Below are positions 1-8,948 of a stretch of 64,000 bases of DNA, piece by piece. Source of the DNA: Xanthobacteraceae bacterium (GTDB lineage Bacteria; Pseudomonadota; Alphaproteobacteria; Rhizobiales; Xanthobacteraceae); contig JAMLIK010000002.1 of assembly GCA_023954195.1 (NCBI GenBank), forward strand, positions 806,001 through 870,000, read 5' to 3'. The notes beneath the pieces were generated by a model. It ran no database searches and had not been told where the DNA came from. It saw only the letters and a list, made by a program, of their open reading frames with translations. The first letter of the stretch is position 1; each line of letters opens with the position of its first letter. A program made the translations under genes and the position numbers.

Positions 1-1
1 C

Positions 2-862
2 GTCTCGTCCGATCCGCAGGGCGGCTATCTCGCGCCGACCGAGATGAGCGCCGAATTCATCCGCGACCTTGTCGAGTATTCGCCGATCCGCGGCCTCGCC
101 ACCGTGCGCAGCACGTCGGCGCCGGCTGTTTCCTATCCGAAGCGCATCGGCGCCACGAATGCGAAGTGGAAGGGCGAGGGCCAGGCGCAGGAGGGCAGCG
201 AACCGTCCTTCGGTCAGGTCGAGATTCCGGCACGGGAGATCAACACGTTCGTTGATATCAGCAACCAGCTTCTTGCTGATAGCGCCGGCGTTGCGGAGGC
301 GGAAGTCCGGATGGCACTGGCGGAGGATTTCGGCCTGAAGGAAGGCACGTCGTTCCTCAAGGGAAGCGGCCCGCTTGAGCCCGAAGGCATTCTCAACGCG
401 GCCGGCGTCACCGTCATTCCGACGGGTAATGCGTCGACGCTTGGCACCAATCCGGCCGATCTGCTGATCGACGTCATGTATGACCTACCGGCTGGCTATC
501 GCGGTCGCGGCTCGTGGCTGATGAACGGCAAGACGCTGGCGGCGGCGCGAAAGTGGAAAGACGGGACCACCGGAACGTATCTGTGGCAGCCGGCCTATGT
601 CGCAGGCCAGCCGGAAACCATTCTCGGCCGTCCGGTGATCGAGTGTCCTGACATGGACGACATCGGCGCCGGTGCCACGCCGATCGTATTCGGTGACATC
701 GCGACGGGCTATCGCATCGTCGATCGCATCGGCCTGTCGATCCTCGTCAATCCGTACCTGCTCGCAACCAATGGCGTTACCCGCATTCACGCGACCCGTC
801 GCGTCGGCGGCGCGGTGGTGCAGGCAGCGGCGCTCCGTAAGGTGGTCTGCAAGACGGCCTGA
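2..862 (+). CDS. HK97-type phage major capsid protein (5' end outside window)
   Basis: The reading frame is open from the window edge, so the amino end is missing; an internal ATG lies at 44. The visible 286 residues carry the typical mature-capsid start of this fold (SDPQGGYLAPTE), followed by the conserved KWKGEGQAQEGSEPSFGQV stretch of the E-loop/P-domain region and the ISNQLLADS helix. The protein forms the icosahedral shell of a tailed phage. Connector and packaging genes follow on the same strand. A portal and a prohead protease would normally sit just upstream, outside the window. The fold assignment is firm; the true start cannot be seen. Confidence 0.93.
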   Translation, partial: VSSDPQGGYLAPTEMSAEFIRDLVEYSPIRGLATVRSTSAPAVSYPKRIGATNAKWKGEGQAQEGSEPSFGQVEIPAREINTFVDISNQLLADSAGVAEAEVRMALAEDFGLKEGTSFLKGSGPLEPEGILNAAGVTVIPTGNASTLGTNPADLLIDVMYDLPAGYRGRGSWLMNGKTLAAARKWKDGTTGTYLWQPAYVAGQPETILGRPVIECPDMDDIGAGATPIVFGDIATGYRIVDRIGLSILVNPYLLATNGVTRIHATRRVGGAVVQAAALRKVVCKTA

Positions 863-873
863 TCGTCCTGAGC

Positions 874-892
874 GGGCCGGTTCGTCCGGCCC
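874..892 (+). other. Hairpin after the capsid gene
   Basis: A perfect 7-bp stem (GGGCCGG/CCGGCCC) with a TTCGT loop lies 11 bases after the capsid stop. No run of T follows, so it is a weak terminator candidate. It may act as an mRNA 3'-end stabiliser that keeps capsid message more abundant than downstream message. Confidence 0.35.
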
Positions 893-925
893 CTCATCGT
901 CCTTTCCCGATTTGGAGAATTCAAC

Positions 926-1312
926 ATGCGAGATATCGCTTCTAACATCGGCGCCGTCCTGGCGCTTTCGCCGGCGGTGCAGGCCGCGACCATCAAGGGC
1001 AACGCCGTCGACACGGCGGGCTTTGGAAGCGTGGCGTTTGTCGTCAATACCGGCGCGGTTGCTGGCGCGGGCGACTACACTGCGAAGGTGCAGGAGTCCG
1101 ACACGACGACGGATGGCGACTTCACCGACGTTGCTGCCGGTGATCTTGTCGGCACGCTTCCGGCGACGCTCACCGCCAACGGCTCGTTCAAGCAGGGTTA
1201 CATCGGCCACAAGCGCTATGTCCGCGTCGTCGTGACGAAGAACAGCGGCACTTCGATTGCGGCCGGCGCCGTTGCCGTGCTTGGCGGCGCGCACAGTCGT
1301 CCCGTCGCATAA
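926..1312 (+). CDS. Small phage structural protein of unknown function
   Basis: A 128-residue protein starts after a GGAG ribosome site, directly behind the capsid gene. It is rich in Ala, Gly, Thr and Val and has alternating beta-like strands (VAFVVNTGAVAGAGDYTAKVQ, then YVRVVVTKN near the end). Its place after the capsid and its likely beta-sandwich character fit a capsid decoration or minor head protein. No diagnostic motif was recognised, so the role is inferred from position and composition only. Confidence 0.7.
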   Translation: MRDIASNIGAVLALSPAVQAATIKGNAVDTAGFGSVAFVVNTGAVAGAGDYTAKVQESDTTTDGDFTDVAAGDLVGTLPATLTANGSFKQGYIGHKRYVRVVVTKNSGTSIAAGAVAVLGGAHSRPVA

Positions 1313-1522
1313 CTCTTCGCCCGCGCATTCTGACGACGACGCGGCCAGTCGAACAACGATCAGCATCCTCCCGGCGGGCAAGTATTCAGTAGCGGGTCAA
1401 GGATGCGAGGCCGAGCCAGCAGTTGGGTTCCTGTTCTCGACGAAGCTGGCGGCGTCACGCATGGGGTGACGTAACGGTGGCGGGCCCTTCACAGGGTCCG
1501 CGACCTACAACCGAGAGGCATC

Positions 1523-1750
1523 ATGCAGCAGTACGGCACCATTCGCTATTTCGATCCTGCCACCGGTTACGGCCTGATCATCCCGGCCGACGGATCGCGC
1601 GACCTGCATTTCCGTGACGTTGACATCGGTACTGGATCGCAGCCCGTGCGCGTCGGTCATCCGGTCACCTTTCATCCCGTCACTGGCAAGCGTGCTGCGG
1701 CGGATCACGCCGCGAACGTCAGGACAGTCGATGCCGACGCGTGCGCCTAG
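1523..1750 (+). CDS. Cold-shock-domain-like small protein in the phage region
   Basis: The 75-residue protein begins MQQYGTIRYFDPATGYGLI, which matches the first strands of the cold shock domain (G-x-I/V-K-x-F-x-x-x-x-G-[YF]-G-F-I). LHFRDVDIG corresponds to the second RNP motif and VTFHPV to the fourth strand. Such proteins bind single-stranded RNA or DNA. The aromatic positions are only partly kept (Tyr, Phe, Tyr, Phe). It begins 210 bases after the preceding gene and its end overlaps the next gene by 20 bases. A phage-encoded CSD protein between capsid and connector genes is uncommon. Confidence 0.72.
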   Translation: MQQYGTIRYFDPATGYGLIIPADGSRDLHFRDVDIGTGSQPVRVGHPVTFHPVTGKRAAADHAANVRTVDADACA

Positions 1751-2066
1751 AGTTTGTTCCTGTGGCCGCATCGTTGCCTATGGCGTGCAGTGCTCCTGTC
1801 AGGTGAGGCAGAAGGCAGAGGCGGACAAGCGCCGGCCGTCAGCGCGGCAGCGCGGCTATGACACAGCGTTCCAGCGCGAGGCGTCCGCGTTCCTGAAGGA
1901 TCATCCGACCTGTACGTGCGGCGCGCCTGCCGTGCTGGTCCGTCACCGCATCAGCATCCGCGCGCGTCCTGACCTGCGGATGGCGAAATCGAACTGGTTG
2001 CCAGGCTGCCGGCGCTGCAACGCGCGCGACGTCGTGGCGGAGCGCAGAGCGGCCGGGGGTGGTTGA
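1731..2066 (+). CDS. HNH endonuclease-like phage protein, divergent
   Basis: This start gives 111 residues; an earlier ATG at 1614 would run far into the cold-shock gene and adds no recognisable sequence. The protein has an amino-terminal CSCG and CSCQ pair, then CTCG, then VRHRISIRARPDLRMAKSNWLPGC, then CRRCN. This is the layout of phage HNH proteins (CxxC, a DH/H motif, N..P.C..C). The usual Asp-His pair reads Arg-His and the final His reads Asn, so activity is doubtful. HNH proteins normally lie next to terminase genes and help packaging; here the terminase is about 1.5 kb downstream. Confidence 0.65.
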   Translation: MPTRAPRVCSCGRIVAYGVQCSCQVRQKAEADKRRPSARQRGYDTAFQREASAFLKDHPTCTCGAPAVLVRHRISIRARPDLRMAKSNWLPGCRRCNARDVVAERRAAGGG

Positions 2067-2141
2067 AATGTTTGCGTGTAGCGACCGGGACCGGCGGGGG
2101 TCCACAACGCACGATTTGCCCAAATTGGGAGTTTTTCCGCG

Positions 2142-2474
2142 ATGATCGCGACACTTGCCAACCTCAAGGCGCAGCTTAACGTAACCAGCGACCTCGACGA
2201 CACGCTGCTGACCCGCAAGCTCGCGGCGGCGCAGAACTATGTGGAATCGTGGTTGGGCTACAAAATCGAGACGGAGTATCCGCCGACCGATGGCGAGCCG
2301 CCGGTTTCAACCGTGCCGCCGGCACTGGTCGAGGCCGTGCTGCAACTCGCCGCCCATTGGTATGAAAATCGCGAAGCGACGCTTGTCGGCGTCACCGCAC
2401 AGGATCTCTCGCACGGCGTTTCCGACGTGATCCGCGAGTATCGACGCTGGTGGAGCAAGCCCGATGGCGAATGA
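2142..2474 (+). CDS. Phage head-tail connector, gp6-like
   Basis: The 110-residue protein shows the gp6/connector pattern: an amino-terminal LKAQLNV segment, a D-x-x-L-x-x-x-L-x-A-A-x-x-x-V helix, a short Pro-rich loop and a V-x-x-A-V-L-Q-L-A-A-H-W-Y-E-N-R-E helix. HK97 gp6-like proteins form a ring under the portal. The next gene overlaps it by 11 bases, which suggests coupled translation. Confidence 0.85.
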   Translation: MIATLANLKAQLNVTSDLDDTLLTRKLAAAQNYVESWLGYKIETEYPPTDGEPPVSTVPPALVEAVLQLAAHWYENREATLVGVTAQDLSHGVSDVIREYRRWWSKPDGE

Positions 2475-2889
2475 GGACGGCGGACTCGCCAGCTTTCAGC
2501 GCCGCATGGCTGCGATCCCGAAAGAGGTTCGCGCGGCGGTCAAGCCCGCGCTGCTCAAATCCGGCGAGGAATTGCGCGCCACCATGCGCCAGCTTGCCGA
2601 GATGAGCCGCGACACTGGCGACCTGATCGACTCCATCGCCGTTACGGGACCAGGCGAGACGACGCCGCCGTATTCACAGCCGGGCGGATCGCAGGTGGTC
2701 GGGGAAACGTCCGTTGCCGTTACGGTTGGCGACAGCAGCGTGCGATATGCCCATCTGGTGGAATACGGCACCGCGAAAGCACCGGCGCAACCGTTCTTCT
2801 GGCCCGCATTTCGTCTGCATCGCACCCGGATCACCCGCCGGATCAAGCGTGCGATCAATAAGGCGGTGAAGGAGTCGAAGGCGAAATGA
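2464..2889 (+). CDS. HK97 gp10-like tail completion protein
   Basis: The protein of 141 residues has the family signature VEYGTAKAPAQPFFWPAFR near residues 99-117 and a basic carboxy end. Proteins of the HK97-gp10 family sit at the head-tail junction and are needed to join tails. The start overlaps the connector gene and the stop overlaps the next start (ATGA), so these genes form one translationally coupled set. Confidence 0.88.
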   Translation: MANEDGGLASFQRRMAAIPKEVRAAVKPALLKSGEELRATMRQLAEMSRDTGDLIDSIAVTGPGETTPPYSQPGGSQVVGETSVAVTVGDSSVRYAHLVEYGTAKAPAQPFFWPAFRLHRTRITRRIKRAINKAVKESKAK

Positions 2890-3311
2890 GCAGCCCGGCA
2901 CTGGCGATGCAAAAGGCGATCCGGTTCCGACTGGTCAACACGGCAGCGGTCACTGCGCTCGTGCCGGCGACGAGCATCCTCGACCGCAACGAGCGCCCCG
3001 TGCCGGACCCGTCCATCATTCTCGGTGAGGATCAGGAAGTCGACGACGGAATTACGCTCAGGCGTGATTACACGCGCGTCTATTTGAACGTCCACATCTG
3101 GAAAACGGAGCCAAGCACCGCCGGCGTTAAGGCCATCGTCGGTGCGATCAGGAAAGCCATCGGGCGTGTGCAGCGAATTGACCTCGATGATCCCGACTTC
3201 GTTTGCATCAATTGCAGCGTCGATGGCGTGCGTTTTCTGCGCGATCCCGACGGCGAAATGTCCCATGGGATCGTAACGATCAGTTCCCTGGTGCGATGGA
3301 GCGCGGCATGA
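2886..3311 (+). CDS. DUF3168 tail terminator/completion protein (gp17-like)
   Basis: The 141-residue sequence follows the DUF3168 pattern: MQKAIRFRLVNTAAVTALV at the start, a SIILGEDQEVDD strand, a VYLNVHIW strand and a VKAIVGAIRKAIG helix. These proteins cap the tail tube or join it to the head. It overlaps both neighbours by four bases (ATGA). Confidence 0.82.
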   Translation: MSSPALAMQKAIRFRLVNTAAVTALVPATSILDRNERPVPDPSIILGEDQEVDDGITLRRDYTRVYLNVHIWKTEPSTAGVKAIVGAIRKAIGRVQRIDLDDPDFVCINCSVDGVRFLRDPDGEMSHGIVTISSLVRWSAA

Positions 3312-3619
3312 GGGCGGGAAAACTCGACCAGCAGATCGTCGTGCAGCGTTTCACCAATACGGTGGACGATTACGGCACGCCGATTGAGACGTGGACGACG
3401 CTTGCCACCGTGCGGGCGCAGATCATCCAGCAGTCGACCGAGGAATTCATTCGCGGGTACGGCGCCAGTGACGACGCCATCGTAATATTTCGCGTTCGGT
3501 GGATTCCCGACATTTCCACGGCAGATCGTGTCGTGTTCGATGGCGACAACTACAACATCAAGGAATTGAAGCCCATCGGCCGCGCCAAGGGAGTCGACAT
3601 TCGAGCGGTGATGCAATGA
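3308..3619 (+). CDS. Phage head closure (head-tail adaptor) protein
   Basis: ATG at 3308 overlaps the previous stop as ATGA and leaves a 103-residue protein. The opening MRAGKLDQQIVVQRFTNTVD, the GTPIETWTTLATVRAQI strand pair, and the closing NYNIKELKPIGRAKGVDI match SPP1 gp16-type head closure proteins. An upstream in-frame ATG at 3203 would lie wholly inside the preceding gene and is not preferred. Confidence 0.86.
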   Translation: MRAGKLDQQIVVQRFTNTVDDYGTPIETWTTLATVRAQIIQQSTEEFIRGYGASDDAIVIFRVRWIPDISTADRVVFDGDNYNIKELKPIGRAKGVDIRAVMQ

Positions 3620-4011
3620 AGGGCCGCAAGCCGAATATGAAGCAGGCCGGCAAGGCGCTCCGAGCGATCCGAACCGCGCCGAAATGGCTATCGGTGGACG
3701 CAAAGGCCGAATGGAAGCGCGTTCTGCCGGACCTTGTAGAGCGCCGCATCCTCACGGACGCGGACCTTGGCTCGCTTGAGAATTACTGTGTTGCCATCGG
3801 GCAAGTCCGGGAGATGGAGCGCATCCTGCAAAAGGAGGGACACGTTTACGCTGCCGACAACGGCCTGCTTAAACGTCACCCGGCCGGCGTGATCCTGTCC
3901 GACGCCATGACGCGTGCGCGTCTTTTGGCGGCAGAAATGGGTTTGACGCCTGTGTCCAGGTCGCGGCCTGCAATCGGCGATGATGAAGATGAGGACTCGC
4001 TAGTAGACTGA
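3616..4011 (+). CDS. Phage terminase small subunit, P27 family
   Basis: ATG at 3616 overlaps the previous stop as ATGA and gives 131 residues. The sequence has the P27-type order: a basic start (KGRKPN), P-K-W-L-S-V-D-A-K-A-E-W-K-R-V-L-P-D-L, then D-L-G-S-L-E-N-Y-C and a late RLLAAEMGLTPVSRSR. The small subunit recognises phage DNA and hands it to the motor. It overlaps the large subunit gene by one base. Terminase genes placed after the connectors, not before the portal, are an unusual order. Confidence 0.87.
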   Translation: MKGRKPNMKQAGKALRAIRTAPKWLSVDAKAEWKRVLPDLVERRILTDADLGSLENYCVAIGQVREMERILQKEGHVYAADNGLLKRHPAGVILSDAMTRARLLAAEMGLTPVSRSRPAIGDDEDEDSLVD

Positions 4012-5624
4012 TGCTCATTCCAGCGTGGATCAGCGACGATAGCGAAATTCCCGATCCCCTTGGTTATGGTGAGCGCGCGGTGCAGTGGCTGCGCAGGCTG
4101 AAGCATCCAAAGAACCCGGCGCGTGGTCATCCGTTCCAGCTTGATCCATGGCAAGAGCGTATCATTCGCAAAACCTATGGCCCGCGCCATGAGGATGGAC
4201 GGCGAGTGGTGCGGCGGCTCGATCTGCTACTGCCACGCGGCAACCGGAAAACCAGTCTATGCGGTGCAATCACGCTATTGCACCTGATCGGCCCGGAGAA
4301 ACAGCCCGGCAATCTGATCGTGTCAGCAGCATCCGCGCACGAACAGGCATTGGAGTTGTATAACGAGGTCGCTATGATCGTCGAGCACGACGGCCGCCTG
4401 GAAAAGCATCTCGACGTTCGAGAATATACGTCGTCGATCACGTTTCGCGCGCAGCGATCCCGCTACATTGCAGTCGCGAGTGACGGCAAAGTTCAGCACG
4501 GTAAAACCCCGAACGTCGTCATTGCTGACGAACTGCACGCATGGGAAGGCCGCGCGGGACGCGTGCAATGGGAAGCGCTCGACTCGGCCCTGGTGAAGGT
4601 GCCGGACACGCTCATGATCGTTGCCACAACGGCGGGACGCGGCCGCGAAAACCTTGCCTGGAAAACGATCGGCTATGCAATCAAAGTGCAGAAGGGCGAA
4701 ATTGACGATCCCGCCACACTACCGGTTGTCTTTATGGCTGAGGAAGGTGACGACTGGCGCGACGAGGCCGTGTGGCACGCGCTGAATCCTGGTATGAAGC
4801 ACGGCTATCCGGACCTGACTAGCTATCGCGACAAGGCGCAAAAGGCGATCAACTCGCCGTCAGATCGCGACAGCTTTCTGCAATTCAACCTCAATCGCTG
4901 GCTTGACCATTCGGCGTCGCCGTTCGTTGAAATGCCAGTTTACGATGAAGGCGCCGGCGCTATCGACCTCAATGCCCTCAAGAGTGATCCTTGCTGGCTG
5001 GCAGTCGATCTCTCAAGCAATTCCGATCTCACGGCAGTCGTCGCGTGCTGGCGCGATGGTGACGATGGTTATCAGGTCCACCCGTGGTTTTTCTGTCCGG
5101 AGGAGAACCTTCGTCGTCGTGCTGATAAGGATAGCGTGCCTTACCCGCAATGGGCCGATGAGGGATTCATCATTCCGACGCCCGGTAACGTCGTCGATTT
5201 TCATATAGTCGAGAATCATATTCGCGATCTATGTGAGCGATTCAACGTTCGCGAGATCGCATTCGATCCGCACCTTGCGCGCAACACCTTGAACAATTTG
5301 ATGTGCGACGGTTTACCAGCGGTCGAGATGCGGCAGGGCTGGGTGACGATGGCGCCCGCAATCAAGGAATTAGAGCGTGCCATTGTCGGTCGTCGCTTCC
5401 GTCACGGCGGGCATCCGGTGCTGCGGTGGAATTTCGACAACATCGCCGTCGAGACGGACAAGGCTGGCAATAAGTCATTTCACAAGGGAAGATCGAAGGA
5501 CCGTATCGACGGCGCGGTTGCAGCGGCCATGGCTGTTGCACGATGCGCGGCTGGCGACGGTGCCCGATCGATCTACGACTCTCCGAACTGGACGCCCGAA
5601 TGGGCATTTGTAAAGGCGGGATAA
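4011..5624 (+). CDS. Phage terminase large subunit
   Basis: At 537 residues this is full length for the family. The ATPase domain has a variant Walker A (PRGNRKTS, residues 75-82) and Walker B NVVIADELH (168-176). The RNase H-like nuclease begins with AVDLSSNSDLTAV, whose Asp333 is the expected metal ligand, and EIAFDP downstream supplies a further acidic residue. It translocates DNA into the prohead and cuts concatemers. The stop lies three bases before the tape measure start. Confidence 0.95.
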   Translation: MLIPAWISDDSEIPDPLGYGERAVQWLRRLKHPKNPARGHPFQLDPWQERIIRKTYGPRHEDGRRVVRRLDLLLPRGNRKTSLCGAITLLHLIGPEKQPGNLIVSAASAHEQALELYNEVAMIVEHDGRLEKHLDVREYTSSITFRAQRSRYIAVASDGKVQHGKTPNVVIADELHAWEGRAGRVQWEALDSALVKVPDTLMIVATTAGRGRENLAWKTIGYAIKVQKGEIDDPATLPVVFMAEEGDDWRDEAVWHALNPGMKHGYPDLTSYRDKAQKAINSPSDRDSFLQFNLNRWLDHSASPFVEMPVYDEGAGAIDLNALKSDPCWLAVDLSSNSDLTAVVACWRDGDDGYQVHPWFFCPEENLRRRADKDSVPYPQWADEGFIIPTPGNVVDFHIVENHIRDLCERFNVREIAFDPHLARNTLNNLMCDGLPAVEMRQGWVTMAPAIKELERAIVGRRFRHGGHPVLRWNFDNIAVETDKAGNKSFHKGRSKDRIDGAVAAAMAVARCAAGDGARSIYDSPNWTPEWAFVKAG

Positions 5625-5627
5625 TCC

Positions 5628-7787
5628 ATGGCTGATGATGTAGGTGAACGCCTTGTCGTGATGCTGGAAGCTCGGATTTCCGAGTTTGAAAAGCGCATGG
5701 CGAAAGCCGAGCAGACGGGCACGCGGACCTATCGGCAATTGACCGCGGGATCTAGCCGCGCCAGTCGGCAGATGGCGAATGATATGGCGATGTCCGCCGG
5801 TGCGATCAACAAGGCACTGGCGAGCACAAGCACGCAGATCGGTGCATTCGGCAAAACCATGGGTATAGCGTTCGGCGCTGCGCTGGCGGTGAAGGGCGCG
5901 CAAACGCTGGTCGATACGGCCACGCGGATCGACAACGCCCTGAAGGTCGCGGGCCTGTCCGGTGATGACCTGACGAAGGTCTACAACTCCCTGTTTGAGT
6001 CCGCACAAAAGAACGCCGCGCCGCTGGAATCGCTTGTCCAGTTGTACGGCCGCGTTTCCATGGTGCAAAAGGAACTCGGCGCCTCGACGAAAGAGATGCT
6101 GAAGTTCACCGACAACGTCGCGGTTGCGTTGCGCGTGTCCGGCAAGACGGCAGCCGAGTCATCCGGCGCGCTGCTTCAGCTATCGCAAGCGCTCGGCTCC
6201 GGTGTGGTGCGGGCGGAGGAATTCAATTCGATGCTGGAAGGCGCGCTGCCGATCGTGCAGGCAGCCGCGCGCGGTATCGATGATGCGGGCGGTTCGGTTT
6301 CGAAGCTGCGCAAGTTGGTCAACGACGGCAAGGTTTCGTCGAAGGCGTTCTTCAAGGGCTTCCAGGCTGGCGCGGTCACGCTCAATCAGCAGGTCGCCGG
6401 CGCATCGCTCACCGTCGCGCAGGGCTTCACGCGCCTTGAAAATGCGGCGGTAGATGCCGCCAAGCGCGTGAACGACGCGGCGGGCATCAGCAAGTCGGCA
6501 ACGTCGACGCTTGATGCACTTGCCATCGTGGTGACGAGGCTCGGCGACGCCTTTGCATACCTCGCGAAGAAGGGCAGCGAGTCGAATGCCGCGAAGCAGA
6601 TCGACGATCTCGGCGTTGCCGCGCGCAACCTGTGGAATGATCCGTCCTGGAAAAATCTGTACGCCTTCCTGTTTGACACGTCCGGATCGCGCGCCACGGC
6701 TGCGGCAAATGATGCGATCACAAACCGCATCAACGGAATCAACGCGCTCCGGAAGGCGATGCAGGACGCCAATGCGGAGGCGACGAAGGGGCAGGCAAAG
6801 AAGTCCGGCGAGCCCAATCGTTTCGACGACGCATTTTCGCAATTCGCGACGAAAAAGGTGAAGCTGTCCGACTTCCCGGTGAAGGACGACAAAAACAAGG
6901 ACGGCGGCGCCGACCGTGATGCCTTCGAACGTCGCATGGCGATGACGCAACGCCAGATCGACTTGATGGGCGTCGAAGCGCGCACCATCGATCAGACGGT
7001 CGAGGCGCGGGAGCGGGCGCGCATCGTCGTCGAACTGGAAACCGCCGCGAAGCGCGCCAACGAGGACGCCGGCAAAAAGAATACGGCGGTCACGGAAGAA
7101 CAGCGCGCCAAGATCAATCAACTCGCCGACGCCTATGCCAAGGCAAAGGGCCAGCTAGAGCAGTTGAACGGGCCGCTGGCATCGTTCGCGCGAGAGTCCG
7201 CCAACGTCGGGCAGGCACTGGAAACCGTCACCGTTCGGTCGCTGGATCGCATTGGCGACGAATTCGCCGATGTCGTCACGGGCACAAAGAGCATTTCCGA
7301 CGCGTTCCGGGACATGACCGCCAGCATCCTGCGCGACCTGGCGAAGCTGATGATCAAGCAGGCGGTGCTTGGTCCGATCGCCGGGTTGCTCGGCGGCGGC
7401 AGTGGCGGCGGGCTGCTTTCCAGTCTCCTTGGCGGGCCGTCGACGGTCATGGTCGGGAACTACGCCATGCCGAAATTCGCGTCGGGGACCAACTTCGCGC
7501 CGGGCGGGCCGGCGCTGATCAACGAGAACGGCGGGGAAATCGTCAACCTGCCGCGCGGATCGCAGGTCATCCCGCATGATGTTTCCATGGCGATGGCGCG
7601 CAACAGCGAACCGCAGCGCATCGAGGTCGCCGTCACGGTCGATCGCAACGGCAATCTCGATGCCTACGTGAAGAACGTGGCGCAGCAGACAACAGCGGCC
7701 GGCGTCAGGGCCGCTCTGAATAGTCCCCAATTCGTCGATCGCGTTGCGAGTGCGTCGAAGAAGGCCGGTTCGCAGAGGAAGATATGA
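5628..7787 (+). CDS. Phage tail tape measure protein
   Basis: The 719-residue protein has an amino-terminal coiled-coil (ARISEFEKRMAKAEQT), the tape-measure domain with AESSGALLQLSQALGSGVVRAEEFNSM around residues 180-210, Ala/Gly-rich hydrophobic stretches, a second helical region, and a Gly-rich end with FASGTNFAPGGPALINENGGEIVNLPRGSQVIP, typical of tape measure carboxy ends. It would set tail length and enter the cell with DNA. It follows the terminase directly, with no tail tube gene between. Confidence 0.9.
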   Translation: MADDVGERLVVMLEARISEFEKRMAKAEQTGTRTYRQLTAGSSRASRQMANDMAMSAGAINKALASTSTQIGAFGKTMGIAFGAALAVKGAQTLVDTATRIDNALKVAGLSGDDLTKVYNSLFESAQKNAAPLESLVQLYGRVSMVQKELGASTKEMLKFTDNVAVALRVSGKTAAESSGALLQLSQALGSGVVRAEEFNSMLEGALPIVQAAARGIDDAGGSVSKLRKLVNDGKVSSKAFFKGFQAGAVTLNQQVAGASLTVAQGFTRLENAAVDAAKRVNDAAGISKSATSTLDALAIVVTRLGDAFAYLAKKGSESNAAKQIDDLGVAARNLWNDPSWKNLYAFLFDTSGSRATAAANDAITNRINGINALRKAMQDANAEATKGQAKKSGEPNRFDDAFSQFATKKVKLSDFPVKDDKNKDGGADRDAFERRMAMTQRQIDLMGVEARTIDQTVEARERARIVVELETAAKRANEDAGKKNTAVTEEQRAKINQLADAYAKAKGQLEQLNGPLASFARESANVGQALETVTVRSLDRIGDEFADVVTGTKSISDAFRDMTASILRDLAKLMIKQAVLGPIAGLLGGGSGGGLLSSLLGGPSTVMVGNYAMPKFASGTNFAPGGPALINENGGEIVNLPRGSQVIPHDVSMAMARNSEPQRIEVAVTVDRNGNLDAYVKNVAQQTTAAGVRAALNSPQFVDRVASASKKAGSQRKI

Positions 7788-8158
7788 TCTCGCTGGAGTG
7801 GCTACGGGATCGCCTTTGCGACGCGCTGCGATGGCAATTGGCGCATCCTGGTCGCACTGACGGGCCGGAAATCCCGCCGGCGGGGCGGCGCGTATGGGGC
7901 ATCTTCCTTGCGCTGAACGCGGGGCGCTGCGGCGGCATGAACGGGCCGAATCCGATCAGCGCCGTGGAGATGGAGGCTTGGTCACGTTTGCACCGCGAGC
8001 CGATTCGGCCGTTCGAACTCGACATTCTCCATGCGCTGGATCGGGCGATGCTGAGCGCGGCCGCACCGAAAACGACGCGTCCGGCGCAGCGGCCGATACC
8101 TGATGAGCCGCCGACGGCAGACGCGATCCTGGCGGTGTTTCGGAAGGCGGCGGGGTAG
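7784..8158 (+). CDS. Small phage protein resembling tail assembly chaperones
   Basis: The ATG overlaps the tape measure stop (ATGA). The 124 residues contain GPNPISAVEMEAWSRLHREPIRPFELDILHALDRAML, a W-x-x-L...P-x-E-x-x-x-L-x-x-L-D-R pattern seen in small tail-assembly chaperone-like proteins of Mu-like and HK97-like phages. In most phages that gene precedes the tape measure; here it follows it. The family call is inference. Confidence 0.6.
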   Translation: MISLEWLRDRLCDALRWQLAHPGRTDGPEIPPAGRRVWGIFLALNAGRCGGMNGPNPISAVEMEAWSRLHREPIRPFELDILHALDRAMLSAAAPKTTRPAQRPIPDEPPTADAILAVFRKAAG

Positions 8159-8229
8159 GGATGATTCACGCAATCTTTAGATTGCAATCGCCAACATGAG
8201 CATCCGAATCATTGAGTAGATTAGATCAT

Positions 8230-8481
8230 ATGGACAAGAATACGTTGGACCTTAACGCTCATGTCACAGCGCTCGAACTCGTTGTACGAGGGCTTTTCAC
8301 CAAATGGGCCGAACAAGCGCCCGATCCCAAAGAGTCGGTTTTCCGCATCACTGAAGCGATGGTCGGATCGTTACATAGCGTTACAGAAAATGCCCCACCA
8401 GAGCACCTCGAATTCATCTCGCAGATTGAAAATCACTTGCGACGTATCGGCGAACAGGTAGCAAAGCGGCTTCCGGAGTAG
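8230..8481 (+). CDS. Small hypothetical protein
   Basis: The ATG at 8230 gives 83 residues; an in-frame TTG at 8212 would add six. The protein looks fully helical and acidic (HVTALELVVRGLFTKWAEQ, then EHLEFISQIENHLRRIGEQV). No domain was recognised. Base composition is lower in GC than the flanking chromosome, as expected in the phage end region. Confidence 0.55.
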   Translation: MDKNTLDLNAHVTALELVVRGLFTKWAEQAPDPKESVFRITEAMVGSLHSVTENAPPEHLEFISQIENHLRRIGEQVAKRLPE

Positions 8482-8533
8482 GACCAGTCAGTTTTAGTCG
8501 AGCGATTACGATTTCATTGAACGCCCGGCGTGG

Positions 8534-8935
8534 ATGGAGCGTCTCGCGTTGATTGGCAAGACGCACATGGCTATTGACTGGTCGGATACAGCCCTTCGCA
8601 CGCTTGAGGAATTGGCTGCTACGGCTTTCCCGCCTGAGGCGGGCATTACAAAGGACACGCTGAAGCGTCGCATACGTCAGGGCAAGCTCGTCGCTTATCG
8701 CCCCGGCAAAGCGTACTTGTCGTCATATGCCCATGTTCATGCGATGATCGAGTGTTTCCAGGTAAAACGAAGTCCGGAGCCAGCCCGCCATATTGCGGAA
8801 CCATTGCTGCCGGCCGGCCTTACTGAGGCTGAATTAGCTAGGAAAGCTGTGGATCGCGCACTCGCGGAATCGAGGGCGGCCAGAAATGTCCGGAACACCG
8901 AAAAGCGCTCAGTGAAGCGGAAGCCGACCCGATAG
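8534..8935 (+). CDS. Excisionase-like helix-turn-helix protein
   Basis: A 133-residue basic protein. Residues 33-65 (ITKDTLKRRIRQGKLVAYRPGKAYLSS) match the winged helix-turn-helix of excisionases and AlpA-type regulators, in which a helix reads TxxTLxRxIRxGxLxAxR and a wing follows. The carboxy end is rich in Arg and Lys. Next to the repressor it probably belongs to the lysogeny module and may direct excision or early transcription. An alternative ATG lies at 8567. Confidence 0.65.
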   Translation: MERLALIGKTHMAIDWSDTALRTLEELAATAFPPEAGITKDTLKRRIRQGKLVAYRPGKAYLSSYAHVHAMIECFQVKRSPEPARHIAEPLLPAGLTEAELARKAVDRALAESRAARNVRNTEKRSVKRKPTR

Positions 8936-8948
8936 ACACAGGGCTCCG

